Assembly: GCF_004349265.1 (NCBI RefSeq)
Contig: NZ_SMFL01000007.1
Location: 1-64,000, forward strand
Origin: Dyadobacter psychrotolerans
Lineage (GTDB): Bacteria > Bacteroidota > Bacteroidia > Cytophagales > Spirosomataceae
Length of the DNA stretch: 64,000 bases
Direction of reading: 5' to 3'
Both the position numbers and the translations under genes were made by a program. A model generated the notes under the pieces. That model searched no databases, was not told the origin of the DNA, and saw only the letters and a list, made by a program, of their open reading frames with translations. Below are positions 28,372 through 37,538 of the stretch, piece by piece; position 1 is the first letter of the stretch, and each line of letters starts with the position of its first letter.

Positions 28372-31300
28372 TCAAAGCAAAGCCTCCCACAAAATTTCAG
28401 CCGGATGCCTGGCTTTCCTGCCTGTTCCGTCATGTATCTGATGACGGCAGCTTGTGCCTGGTGCGGCGATAATTACATCCTCAGGTTGCTGGCGCACGGC
28501 AGGAAACAACACCATTTCGCCAATTTGCATCGACAAATCATAATGTTCTTTTTCATAACCAAAAGACCCCGCCATACCGCAGCAGCCTGATGGTATAAGC
28601 TGAACAGTGTAGTTTTCAGGAAGCGACAGCATCTTTTTGGTCGGAACCATACTGGATATTGCTTTTTGCTGGCAGTGACCATGCAGTTTTATCACACGTT
28701 TGTCTTTCGTAAATACGTCTTTACTGATGTGTTTCAGTTCTATTTCTCTGGCAATAAACTCGTCAAACTGCAAAGCATTCTGAGCCAGTTTTTTTGCATC
28801 TTCCACCAAATCATCACTTACCAGATCAGGATATTCGTCTCTGAAAGTCAGAATAGCAGATGGTTCAATGCCGATGAGCGGTGTGTCATAAGAGATAATA
28901 TCTTTCAGAAGGCGTATGTTTTTTTCAGCAATCTTTTTGGCATCCTTCAAAAGACCCTTCGACAGTTGAGGACGTCCGGATGGAGCATGTTCAGGAATAA
29001 TGACCTGGTAGCCTAATTTTTCCAGAGCCAGAATCGATTTTTTACCAATTTCCACATCATTGTAATTGGTAAATTCATCACAAAACAGATAAACTTTTTT
29101 TACCGCTATTGATGAAGTGAAAGGAACTGTAAACTCTGAACTGTTTACTCGTTTCTTCCACCAACTTTTTAATGTAGTGCTATGCAGCAACGGCATCGTC
29201 CTTTCCGGATGAAATCCTACAATGCTGTTAGCGATCTTTCTTAATGGCTTATTTTTATAAATCAGGTTATAGGCCCAGGGTACATAACTTGCCAGGCCAG
29301 TCATTTTAGAAAAATTCCCGACAAGCCATGAACGCATCGGAACACCATGTACATCATGATATTGCTGGAGAAACTCCATTTTCAGTTTGGCTACGTCCAC
29401 GTTTGAAGGACATTCTCCCTTGCAGCCCTTGCAGGCCAGACAAAGATCATATACCTCCTTTATTTCATGGTTGTCGAAGCGGTTTTCTTTTGTTGAGTGC
29501 GTCAGCATTTCCCGCAAAATGTTTGCCCTGGCGCGCGTAGTGTCCTTTTCGTTGCGGGTCGCCATAAAACTCGGACACATTGTACCACCGCTCATCTGCG
29601 TTTTACGGCAGTCTCCCGAACCGTTACATTGCTCGGCATGCTGCAAAATATCCTGGTCATGAAAACGGAAATAGGTTTTGAATTCAGGCGTTTTCTGATC
29701 CGCTTCATAACGAAGAAAGGTATCCATCGGAGCGGTATCCACAATTTTGCCGGGGTTAAATATGTGGTTTGGATCCCAGGCATTTTTGATGTCTTTGAAT
29801 AGCTGGTAATTATGTTCACCAACCATTTTAGGAATAAATTCCCCGCGCAAACGTCCGTCGCCGTGTTCACCCGAAAGAGAACCGTCATATTTTTTTACCA
29901 GCGTCGCAATCTCTTCAGCAATCATCCTGAACTGACGGTGGCCTTCACTGGTTTTTAGATTAATAATCGGACGAAGGTGTAATTCTCCCGTTCCGGCATG
30001 CGCATAATGAACGGCTGACATGCCGTTTTTTTTCAGGATTTCATTAAAATCACGAATGTATTCCGGCTGGTCATACACGTCCACAGCTGTATCTTCAATA
30101 ACGGCGACCGCTTTTTCATCGCCGGGAATATTCGATAACAAGCCCAAACCGGCTTTACGCAAAGTCCAGATTTTCTTCGTGTCATCACCAAAAAGCAGCG
30201 GATAATGAAAGCCCATGCCAGCCTGCATGAGTTCGGTGGACATTTCCAGTGCGAGCGCTTCAACCTCCTCTTTGGTTTCTCTTGAAAGGTCCACCACCAA
30301 AATTGCTGGCAGCGTGCCGTCTGGTTTATCTTTTACAAAAAACGCGTTTTTCTTCTGCTCAACATTAAGCATCGCACATTCCAGAACGTAATTGTCTATG
30401 AGTTCAACCGCGTGCGGACCGTATTTCAGTGTGAGAACGGTGGCGCGTAAAGCCTCGTCAATCGAATTGCAGTGTACACAAACCAATCCCTGCGTTTTAG
30501 GCGGTAATGGCACCAGGTTCAGTTTTATCTCTGTTAAAAAACATAGCGTTCCCTCTGAACCTGCAATCAGGCTGCACATATTGAATTGTTTTGCAGACTG
30601 ATTTTCGTCCTGCAAAAGATAAGGTTCCGTGTTCAGAAGCATATCCAGCGCATAACCGGTATTTCTTCTTTCTACACTTGGTTTCGGGAAATTCTTTCTG
30701 ATCTCCGCCTGATTTTCAGCAGAGGAAAGAATTTCATTGGTTTTTAAATAGATCTTATCAAGCAGACCGGCACTGCCGTTTTTCGATAAGGATTTGGCAA
30801 TCAGATTTTTATATTCTAATGAAGACAGGCTTTTAAACTGCGCGTCGCTTCCGTCCGCAAGAATGGCTTTTACTTCCAGCGTATGCTCCCGTGCACTCCC
30901 GTATACGATTGAATTGGAGCCACAGGAATTGTTTCCCACCATTCCGCCGATCATGGCACGGTTGGCTGTGGAAGTTTCCGGTCCGAAGTATAAACCATAC
31001 GGTTTCAGAGCCATATTCAACTCATCTCTCACCACACCCGGCTGTACACGAACCCATCTCTCCTGCTGATTGATTTCCAGTATTTTGGTAAAATTTTTGG
31101 AAACATCTACCACAATTCCGTTTCCTACCACCTGTCCGGCCAGAGAAGTTCCGGCTGTCCGCGGAATCAGTGAAATCCGGTTTTCATTCGCAAATGCAAT
31201 CAGTTTTTTTATATCAGCCTCAGACCTGGGAATCGATACAGCCAAAGGCATTTCGCGATATGCGGAAGCGTCGGTAGCATATAGGGTTCGAATCGTATTG

Positions 31301-31377
31301 TCAAGAAAAAGCTCACCTTCAAGCTGATCTGCAAGTGAATTTAAACTAAGGTTGGAAACAGAGGACTGCAATGTCAT
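28372..31377 (-). CDS. FAD-linked oxidase with 4Fe-4S and CCG domains (YdiJ/D-2-hydroxyacid dehydrogenase type)
   Basis: A 1001-residue oxidoreductase fusion. The N-terminal FAD-binding domain (about 40-215) has PRTAGTSLAGQVVGNG and GGMVGNNSCGSNS, and the FAD-oxidase C domain follows, with HYAHAGTGELHLRP and SGEHGDGRLRG. The Fe-S part has GDCRKT with GGTMCPSF and the CLACKGCKGECP cluster motif (about 670). The C-terminal heterodisulfide-type region has HGHCQQKA and SGCCGMAGSFG. Proteins of this layout oxidise D-lactate, glycolate or D-2-hydroxyglutarate and pass electrons to the quinone pool. Substrate is not determined. A TAACTTTG box lies about 30 bases upstream. Confidence 0.9.
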   Translation of the reverse strand: MTLQSSVSNLSLNSLADQLEGELFLDNTIRTLYATDASAYREMPLAVSIPRSEADIKKLIAFANENRISLIPRTAGTSLAGQVVGNGIVVDVSKNFTKILEINQQERWVRVQPGVVRDELNMALKPYGLYFGPETSTANRAMIGGMVGNNSCGSNSIVYGSAREHTLEVKAILADGSDAQFKSLSSLEYKNLIAKSLSKNGSAGLLDKIYLKTNEILSSAENQAEIRKNFPKPSVERRNTGYALDMLLNTEPYLLQDENQSAKQFNMCSLIAGSEGTLCFLTEIKLNLVPLPPKTQGLVCVHCNSIDEALRATVLTLKYGPHAVELIDNYVLECAMLNVEQKKNAFFVKDKPDGTLPAILVVDLSRETKEEVEALALEMSTELMQAGMGFHYPLLFGDDTKKIWTLRKAGLGLLSNIPGDEKAVAVIEDTAVDVYDQPEYIRDFNEILKKNGMSAVHYAHAGTGELHLRPIINLKTSEGHRQFRMIAEEIATLVKKYDGSLSGEHGDGRLRGEFIPKMVGEHNYQLFKDIKNAWDPNHIFNPGKIVDTAPMDTFLRYEADQKTPEFKTYFRFHDQDILQHAEQCNGSGDCRKTQMSGGTMCPSFMATRNEKDTTRARANILREMLTHSTKENRFDNHEIKEVYDLCLACKGCKGECPSNVDVAKLKMEFLQQYHDVHGVPMRSWLVGNFSKMTGLASYVPWAYNLIYKNKPLRKIANSIVGFHPERTMPLLHSTTLKSWWKKRVNSSEFTVPFTSSIAVKKVYLFCDEFTNYNDVEIGKKSILALEKLGYQVIIPEHAPSGRPQLSKGLLKDAKKIAEKNIRLLKDIISYDTPLIGIEPSAILTFRDEYPDLVSDDLVEDAKKLAQNALQFDEFIAREIELKHISKDVFTKDKRVIKLHGHCQQKAISSMVPTKKMLSLPENYTVQLIPSGCCGMAGSFGYEKEHYDLSMQIGEMVLFPAVRQQPEDVIIAAPGTSCRHQIHDGTGRKARHPAEILWEALL

Positions 31378-31406
31378 AAAAGCAAAATCGGGAATTGAAA
31401 CGGCTT

Positions 31407-31414
31407 CAAAGTTA
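31407..31414 (-). promoter_or_regulatory. Bacteroidota -7 box upstream of the FAD-linked oxidase gene
   Basis: The minus strand reads TAACTTTG, an exact TAnnTTTG match, 29 bases before the start codon. No clear -33 TTG at the usual distance. Confidence 0.5.
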
Positions 31415-31799
31415 CAAACAACGGTGAAGGTTTAGAAGGATTTCTTTCCCGAATATTGACAAAAAAGCTACTTGCAAAAATTAATTTTTTATTAAAGACA
31501 ATTCCAAAAAGGAGTATTTTGGACTTCTCCATTGTCAATATTGTACAATAATTGGATAAAATCAGGCAATCAAAAAATCTTATCTATATGACTGGATTTT
31601 TAAAACAGCTCCATTGTATTATAGGAACTATTTATATTAATTTGCCAAACGGATTACGTAAAAATATTATTTATTAACCATTTAATTCAATTTAAGTTGT
31701 GTGATTTTCAGCAATTTAACTCCAATTGATTTGGGTTTTAACTTAATATTAGAAATAATCCGGGCTAATATATAACGATACCTAAATAATTTTTGACCT
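31415..31799. other. Intergenic region upstream of susC
   Basis: This AT-rich 385-base stretch lies between the oxidase promoter and the SusC start and must hold the SusCD promoter. No exact -7 box, hairpin or coding frame was recognised, and no sigma/anti-sigma genes adjoin it. Confidence 0.35.
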
Positions 31800-34700
31800 A
31801 TGGGGAATTTATTTTTACCCTTTTATCATCTTCATGATGATACAAGAGAAAGTTTGCAATCAGAAAAAAAACAGCGCAGAACGGCAACGTGGTCGTTATT
31901 GATTTTTTTGCTGGCTTCAATAAGTTTTGGCAGTGTTCACGCGCAGGATGTGACAATTAGCGGAACGGTCACAGATGCAAAAGGCAGTACACTGCCAGGT
32001 GTATCTGTAAGTGTGAAGGGAACTACAAAGGGCTCGACTTCTGATATGGATGGGAAGTATTCGGTTTCAGCTTCACCAGCTTCAGTGCTTGTTTTCAGCT
32101 TTATCGGCTTTTCAACAAAAGAAGTGACGGTAGGAAGCGAATCGAAAATTGATGTGGTGCTTACTGATGATGTAAAAGCACTTGAAGAAGTTGTAGTGAT
32201 CGGGTACGGAACGGTTAAGAAAAAGGATTTGACTGGTTCTGTGGCGTCTTTACAATCAAAGGATTTTAATAAAGGTGTAATTACTTCTCCGGATCAGCTT
32301 ATTCAGGGAAGAACCCCTGGTGTAATGGTGATCAATAACACAGGACAGCCAGGGGGCGCTGCTACGGTAAGGATACGCGGAAACTCCTCGATTCGCGCAG
32401 GCAACAATCCACTATTTGTATTGGATGGTATTCCTTTGTCGGGTAGTTCTGCACGCCCGGGTGGTAGCGGTGGTTTTGGTTCTGATGGAGGTAACCCGCT
32501 TGCCTATCTTAACCCAAGCGATATCGCAAGTATGGATATTTTAAAGGATGCTTCGGCAACGGCTATTTATGGTTCACGCGGAGCAAACGGGGTTGTGATC
32601 ATAACCACAAAGCGTGGAGCATCAGGAGCACCAACGATAAATTTCAATGCATCTGCTGGTCTTTCTACTTTACTAAGGAGACCGGAAGTTTTATCAGCGG
32701 ACGAATTCAGACAGGCAGTGAAGTATTATGCACCCGATGCTGTTACTAATTCCTATGATTTTGGCAGTGACGTAAATGCCTTTGATGAGATAACCAGAGT
32801 GGCTCCTGTTCAGAACTATTCTGTTGCAGTAACAGGAGGAACAGATGCTGGTAAATATCGTATTTCCGCTGGATACATGGATCAAAAAGGGATCATCGAA
32901 AACTCCCAGCTGAAAAAATATACGGCAAGTATCAACACCAATTATAGATTTTTGGAAAGCAAAAAATTAGGCCTGGATTTTAGTGTTTTGTTTACGCAAA
33001 CAGACGAAAACATCGTTCCGATTGACGTCGGCAGAGGTGCTGATGGTAACCTGATTTCAATGGCTCTTGCATGGAACCCGACACGTCCGTTGAGAAACAC
33101 TGATGGAAGTTTTACGTACATCAATAACATTACAGGTAACCCAATTGCAAATTTGGCGGCATATAAAGACAGAGCAACCGTTAACACGATTGTTGCGAGT
33201 ATTGCGCCATCTTTCAAAATTACCAATGATCTTGAGTATAAATTTTTGTACAGTGTTACCCGCCAGATGGGTATTAGAAAAGGAATGTTGATAGATGGTA
33301 TTGTTAACCAAAATACAACAAACAACGGTTTTGCGTTCGTAGGTAACAATCAGGAAACCAACCAGCAACTTACGAACACATTGTCCTACAACAAACAAAT
33401 CACTCCATCATTGAGTGTTAATGCGGTTGCCGGTTATGAGTTCCTTACTTATGCAAATGGGTGGAATACCGTAAATGCAAGTGGATTCACTAACGTTGGA
33501 CTTAACTTCTACGATTATCTTGGTTATTCTATCGCAAATAACAGAGGTGCAAGTTCGTACAGAAGTCCAACCAACGAATTACAGTCATTTTTTGTAAGGG
33601 CTGGTTTTAATTATCTGGACAAATACTTATTTACCGGTACAGTTAGAAGAGATGGTTCTACGAAATTCGGTGAGAACAATAAGTATGCTAACTTCCCAGC
33701 GTTAGCATTGGCCTGGAATGTGTCGAATGAATCCTTTTTAAAGGATAATAGTGTGGTTAATAGTTTGAAGGCACGTATTGGATGGGGTAAAACCGGTAAC
33801 AGGGAATTTCCGTCAGGTGCTTCAAGAGATCGTTATGCATTTGGTAATCAGAGCGTAAGTCAGGCCAACTTCGGTAATCCGGATTTGAAATGGGAAAGTT
33901 CTGAAACGATTAACGCAGGTATTGACTTCGGGCTTTTCCAGTCGAAAATTATCGGATCGATCGATTACTTTAATAAAAAGACAACTGATGCATTGTTTGA
34001 AAGAACACTTGCTCAGCCAGCCCCGAGCGGAAGGGTTTGGGTTAATTTAGATGGAGAGGTTAGAAATAAAGGGGTGGAAGTGGCTCTTACCGGAACCGTT
34101 TTTGAAACAAAAGACTGGACATGGAATATTTCAGCCAATGCTACCTACCTGAAAAACAGTGTATCTGGCTTACCTGGATTTTATGAAACGGCTCAGTTGA
34201 GAGGACAAGGTTTTTCTGGGGTATTAGGACAACGTATGGTTAGCGGTCAGCCGCTTAACGTATGGTATTTGGCAAAGTATGCAGGCCTGGATCCTGCAAC
34301 CGGAACAAGTATGTATGTAGGAGCAGATGGTAATGCAAGTTCTTCGGTGGACCCCGCTCAGAATAAATACTATGTCGGAAGTCCTAACCCAAAATATCTT
34401 CTTGGATTTTCTACGGATGTGACTTACAAAAAACTTTCTGCGGTTGTGAATATGAATGGTGCTTTTGGTCATTATCTATTTAATAACACGTTTGCCACTG
34501 TCCTAGGTATAAACAACCTGACGGCAAGAAATATGGCGAAGGAGTTTTATAATACGGACATCAAAGAGTCTACGTCTAACTCAGCTGCACCTTCTACGAG
34601 ATACCTTGAAAAAGGAGATTATATGAAGATGTCGAACGTAACGTTAAGTTACAGAGTAGGGAACATTGGAAAAGCATTCAAAAACATGAGTATTTCGCTT

Positions 34701-34856
34701 ACAGGTCAAAATCTTTTTGTTATAACAGGTTATAAAGGTTTTGATCCTGAGGTAAATACGGACGGATCGAGTAGTGATATCCCTTCACTTGGTATTGAGT
34801 ATGTACCTTACCCTTCTGCAAGAACGGTACTGTTGGGAGTAAACTTTTCACTGTAA
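31800..34856 (+). CDS. SusC/RagA-family TonB-dependent outer-membrane transporter
   Basis: A 1018-residue transporter that imports glycans or other ligands across the outer membrane using TonB energy. After a long signal region (about 1-49, ending VHAQ) there is a carboxypeptidase-regulatory-like domain (ISGTVTDAKGSTLPGVSV, about 51-135). The SusC signature VVIGYGTVKKKDLTGSV and the plug domain follow, with PGVMVINNTG and PLFVLDGIPL. The rest is a beta-barrel ending in the aromatic-type terminus VLLGVNFSL. It is 18 bases upstream of the SusD gene. The ATG chosen leaves about 25 residues before the hydrophobic signal core, so an internal start cannot be excluded. Confidence 0.95.
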   Translation: MGNLFLPFYHLHDDTRESLQSEKKQRRTATWSLLIFLLASISFGSVHAQDVTISGTVTDAKGSTLPGVSVSVKGTTKGSTSDMDGKYSVSASPASVLVFSFIGFSTKEVTVGSESKIDVVLTDDVKALEEVVVIGYGTVKKKDLTGSVASLQSKDFNKGVITSPDQLIQGRTPGVMVINNTGQPGGAATVRIRGNSSIRAGNNPLFVLDGIPLSGSSARPGGSGGFGSDGGNPLAYLNPSDIASMDILKDASATAIYGSRGANGVVIITTKRGASGAPTINFNASAGLSTLLRRPEVLSADEFRQAVKYYAPDAVTNSYDFGSDVNAFDEITRVAPVQNYSVAVTGGTDAGKYRISAGYMDQKGIIENSQLKKYTASINTNYRFLESKKLGLDFSVLFTQTDENIVPIDVGRGADGNLISMALAWNPTRPLRNTDGSFTYINNITGNPIANLAAYKDRATVNTIVASIAPSFKITNDLEYKFLYSVTRQMGIRKGMLIDGIVNQNTTNNGFAFVGNNQETNQQLTNTLSYNKQITPSLSVNAVAGYEFLTYANGWNTVNASGFTNVGLNFYDYLGYSIANNRGASSYRSPTNELQSFFVRAGFNYLDKYLFTGTVRRDGSTKFGENNKYANFPALALAWNVSNESFLKDNSVVNSLKARIGWGKTGNREFPSGASRDRYAFGNQSVSQANFGNPDLKWESSETINAGIDFGLFQSKIIGSIDYFNKKTTDALFERTLAQPAPSGRVWVNLDGEVRNKGVEVALTGTVFETKDWTWNISANATYLKNSVSGLPGFYETAQLRGQGFSGVLGQRMVSGQPLNVWYLAKYAGLDPATGTSMYVGADGNASSSVDPAQNKYYVGSPNPKYLLGFSTDVTYKKLSAVVNMNGAFGHYLFNNTFATVLGINNLTARNMAKEFYNTDIKESTSNSAAPSTRYLEKGDYMKMSNVTLSYRVGNIGKAFKNMSISLTGQNLFVITGYKGFDPEVNTDGSSSDIPSLGIEYVPYPSARTVLLGVNFSL

Positions 34857-34874
34857 TTTTAAACTAAAGATTTT

Positions 34875-36422
34875 ATGCAATTTAAATCATATTGTGCAAC
34901 CATTCTGTTAGGAATTTCGCTGTTTTCCTGTACAGATCTTGACGAGCAGCTTAATAGCGATCTGGAAGAAACTTCAACCGGAAACATTAATCCGGCCGGT
35001 TTATTAATCAGTGCATATTCCTCATTGAACAACCCTTATCAGCAGGATAACCGCTGGTGTCTGCAGCAACTTTCTTCTGATGAAGCAGTAGCACCGACGC
35101 GCGGGGGTGACTGGGACGATAACGGTACACACCGTGCTATTCACCTGCATACCTGGAATGCCGATAACTCTTACATGAGCAATACATTTGGCGGGTTGCT
35201 AACAGCAATATTCCAGTCATCCAACGTTTTGCGTTACAGCCCATCTGCCCAGCAGGCAGCAGAAGCTCGTTTTATCAGAGCATTGGCTATGTTCGATGTA
35301 TTGGATCTTTGGGGAGTTGTTCCTTACAGAGAGAATCTGGATGATTTTCGTGAGCTTCCTAAAACGCTTAGTTCACAGGAGGCTACTGATTTTATTATTT
35401 CTGAGGTGAATGCGATTATGAAAGACCTGCCTGATTCGGGTGCGGCTTTCGTAGCAAATAAAAATGCGGCAAGAGTGTTGTTAATGAAAGTTTACCTAAA
35501 TAAAGGTACCTTTTTGAACAGACAGGCACCTACGTTTGCTGCGGCCGATATGGCGAAGGTTGTAAGTCTGGCTAATGAGATAACAGGTTATACCATTTCT
35601 CCAAAAGGTAAGTACTTTGACAACTTTGCTCCGGATAACCATCTTAAATCCACAGAAAATATTTTTACACTCTACAATGAAGAGGGTGTAAGAGGTGGAG
35701 GCGTGGACAGAGCGTACTGGACAGTTTCACATTATAACATGACCCCGGGTGGGTGGAATGGATGGGCTGCATTATCCAATCTGTACGATAAATTTGGAGC
35801 AACAGATGAAAGAAGGGGTGGCTATTATGACTATTCGGCAGATACCACATCCAATCACAACAAAGGGTATAAAATTCAAAATGCCGGTTTTTTACAGGGG
35901 CAGCAAATTAGCTGGGTAACTAATAAACCTTTAATGGCCAAAAACCCTGCAACCCAACCTTTGGTCTTTACAAAAGAAGTAACAATAAGAACTTCCGGCG
36001 CCACTCTGGAAACTGCTGGTATCAGGGTTATAAAGTATCCGTTTGACTTTGCGTCGAAAGGCCAGAAAAACAATGATTGGGTAGTATATCGTTATTCAGA
36101 TGTATTGTTGATGAAGGCAGAAGCCATTTTGCGTGGAGGTACGCCTGGTACGGCTGCGGACGCATTAACGATCGTAAACTCGATCCGGACAAATCGCGGA
36201 GCTGCAAATCTTACAGCGCTTACATTGGATGTCTTGTTAGACGAACGTTCCAGAGAACTTTATTGGGAAGGATGGAGAAGACAGGATTTGATTCGTTTCG
36301 GTAAATTCTTATTGGCCGGACAAATCAGACCAGCTGATACAGATCCAAAAACATTGGTTTATGCAATACCAAGTCAGCAGATCGCTGTAAATGCCAATTT
36401 GAAACAAAATCCGGGATATTAA
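34875..36422 (+). CDS. SusD/RagB-family surface lipoprotein
   Basis: A 515-residue ligand-binding lipoprotein that forms the lid of the SusC transporter. The signal peptide ends in a lipobox with LFSC, C19 being the lipidated residue. The helical RagB/SusD fold is indicated by EARFIRALAMFDVLDLWGVVPY (about 136-157), a VLLMKVYLNKG repeat-helix segment, and the conserved C-terminal LLDERSRELYWEGWRRQDLIRFGKF. It forms an operon with susC (18-base gap) and ends before a terminator at 36442-36476. No glycoside hydrolase or sensor gene is adjacent, so the ligand is unknown. Confidence 0.95.
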   Translation: MQFKSYCATILLGISLFSCTDLDEQLNSDLEETSTGNINPAGLLISAYSSLNNPYQQDNRWCLQQLSSDEAVAPTRGGDWDDNGTHRAIHLHTWNADNSYMSNTFGGLLTAIFQSSNVLRYSPSAQQAAEARFIRALAMFDVLDLWGVVPYRENLDDFRELPKTLSSQEATDFIISEVNAIMKDLPDSGAAFVANKNAARVLLMKVYLNKGTFLNRQAPTFAAADMAKVVSLANEITGYTISPKGKYFDNFAPDNHLKSTENIFTLYNEEGVRGGGVDRAYWTVSHYNMTPGGWNGWAALSNLYDKFGATDERRGGYYDYSADTTSNHNKGYKIQNAGFLQGQQISWVTNKPLMAKNPATQPLVFTKEVTIRTSGATLETAGIRVIKYPFDFASKGQKNNDWVVYRYSDVLLMKAEAILRGGTPGTAADALTIVNSIRTNRGAANLTALTLDVLLDERSRELYWEGWRRQDLIRFGKFLLAGQIRPADTDPKTLVYAIPSQQIAVNANLKQNPGY

Positions 36423-36441
36423 TTTTGAATTTGATTAAAGT

Positions 36442-36476
36442 AAAAGGAACAGGCACATGACGCGCTTGTTCCTTTT
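36442..36476 (+). terminator. Terminator after susC-susD
   Basis: AAAAGGAACAGGC (36442-36454) pairs with GCTTGTTCCTTTT (36464-36476) with one mismatch, then GCTTTTTA follows. Confidence 0.75.
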
Positions 36477-36508
36477 GCTTTTTATAGAGTTAATAAAAGT
36501 ATTTTCTC

Positions 36509-37297
36509 CTATAAACTCTCCGTCTTCCCGCCATCCACAGGCAGACTTACTCCGCTAATGCTTCCCGCCGCAGGACTGCATAAAAATGCTACGGCAGCTG
36601 CAACTTCTTCGGCTTCGCTAAAACGCCGTATGGGAATCACGGCCTTCATTTCTTCTGCAATAGCTTCACTGGATTTGCCCTGTGATACACTTCTCATTTC
36701 AAGAACGGCATCAAGCCGGGCAGTCTTTGTAAAACCTGGCAGCACATTATTTGATGTAATACCAAAAGGTCCCAATTCCAGCGACATTGTTTTAGACCAG
36801 CTCGCAACAGCGCCGCGAATCGTATTGGATACACCCAAACCAACGATTGGCTGCTTTACTGACGTACTGATAATGTTGACAATTCTGCCAAAACCCGCTT
36901 TTTTCATGGAAGGAACAACAGCCTGTGCCAAAAACTGATAATTCAGTACATGCATCTGAAAGGTTTTCAGAAATTGATCTGTGTCTGCTTCGATGATGGG
37001 CCCCCCGGATGGTCCTCCTGTATTATTGATCAAAATGTGCACATCAGGCACCAGTCGCAGATAATTATCGATCGCATCTTTTACATTTTGATTATCAGCA
37101 AAGTCAGCGATAACATATCTGTGCAATTGGCCCAAAGAAGTATCAAGTTCATCAACTGTTTCTTTTAATTTCTCTTCATTTCGGGCTACAAGTGTTACGT
37201 TCGCTCCCAGTAATGCCAGTTCGATGGCGGTTGCTTTACCAATTCCCTGCGTGCTGCCGCAAACCAGGGCCGTTTTTCCTGTCAGATTCAGATTCAT
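36509..37297 (-). CDS. SDR-family oxidoreductase (3-oxoacyl-ACP reductase-like)
   Basis: A classical short-chain dehydrogenase of 262 residues. The start is set at the ATG of MNLNLTGKTALV (37297); a longer frame begins at 37390 but its extra 31 residues do not belong to the fold. NAD(P)-binding motif is CGSTQGIGKA. The usual NNAG is here NNTG (NNTGGPSGG). The usual Y-x3-K pair is not evident: the active-site serine region reads NIISTSVKQPI and then NTIRGAVASWSKT, so this looks like the divergent subgroup in which the tyrosine is replaced. Substrate is unknown. Confidence 0.85.
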   Translation of the reverse strand: MNLNLTGKTALVCGSTQGIGKATAIELALLGANVTLVARNEEKLKETVDELDTSLGQLHRYVIADFADNQNVKDAIDNYLRLVPDVHILINNTGGPSGGPIIEADTDQFLKTFQMHVLNYQFLAQAVVPSMKKAGFGRIVNIISTSVKQPIVGLGVSNTIRGAVASWSKTMSLELGPFGITSNNVLPGFTKTARLDAVLEMRSVSQGKSSEAIAEEMKAVIPIRRFSEAEEVAAAVAFLCSPAAGSISGVSLPVDGGKTESL

Positions 37298-37421
37298 ATT
37301 ATTTCCTGTTTCGATATTTAATATTTTATGACAAATTTCATTCCTTTGATCATCCGGACAGAACTGCAAGCTGTTTACCACAAACTTCAAATCTTACTTC
37401 CCACTTCGCCGTTTTTTAATA

Positions 37422-37429
37422 TATCTTTG
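37422..37429 (+). promoter_or_regulatory. Bacteroidota -7 box upstream of purH
   Basis: TATCTTTG exactly matches TAnnTTTG and lies 110 bases before the purH ATG. The -33 element is weak. Confidence 0.5.
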
Positions 37430-37538
37430 CGGTTTATTTTTTGAAAGGAGATCGGCGGATTGTCTTGTAAATGAAGTTCATTTGAGTCTTTATTTAAATA
37501 AAATCCGGTTTCCCAAAGCTATAATCTATAATCGAACA

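Noticed and set aside
37298..37390. Extended N-terminus of the SDR
   Set aside because: The extra 31 residues precede the conserved start of the Rossmann fold and show no homology-like pattern.
37482..37538. Extended N-terminus of PurH
   Set aside because: PurH proteins start close to the KIQSALISVYYKDGL segment; the extension is part of the leader.
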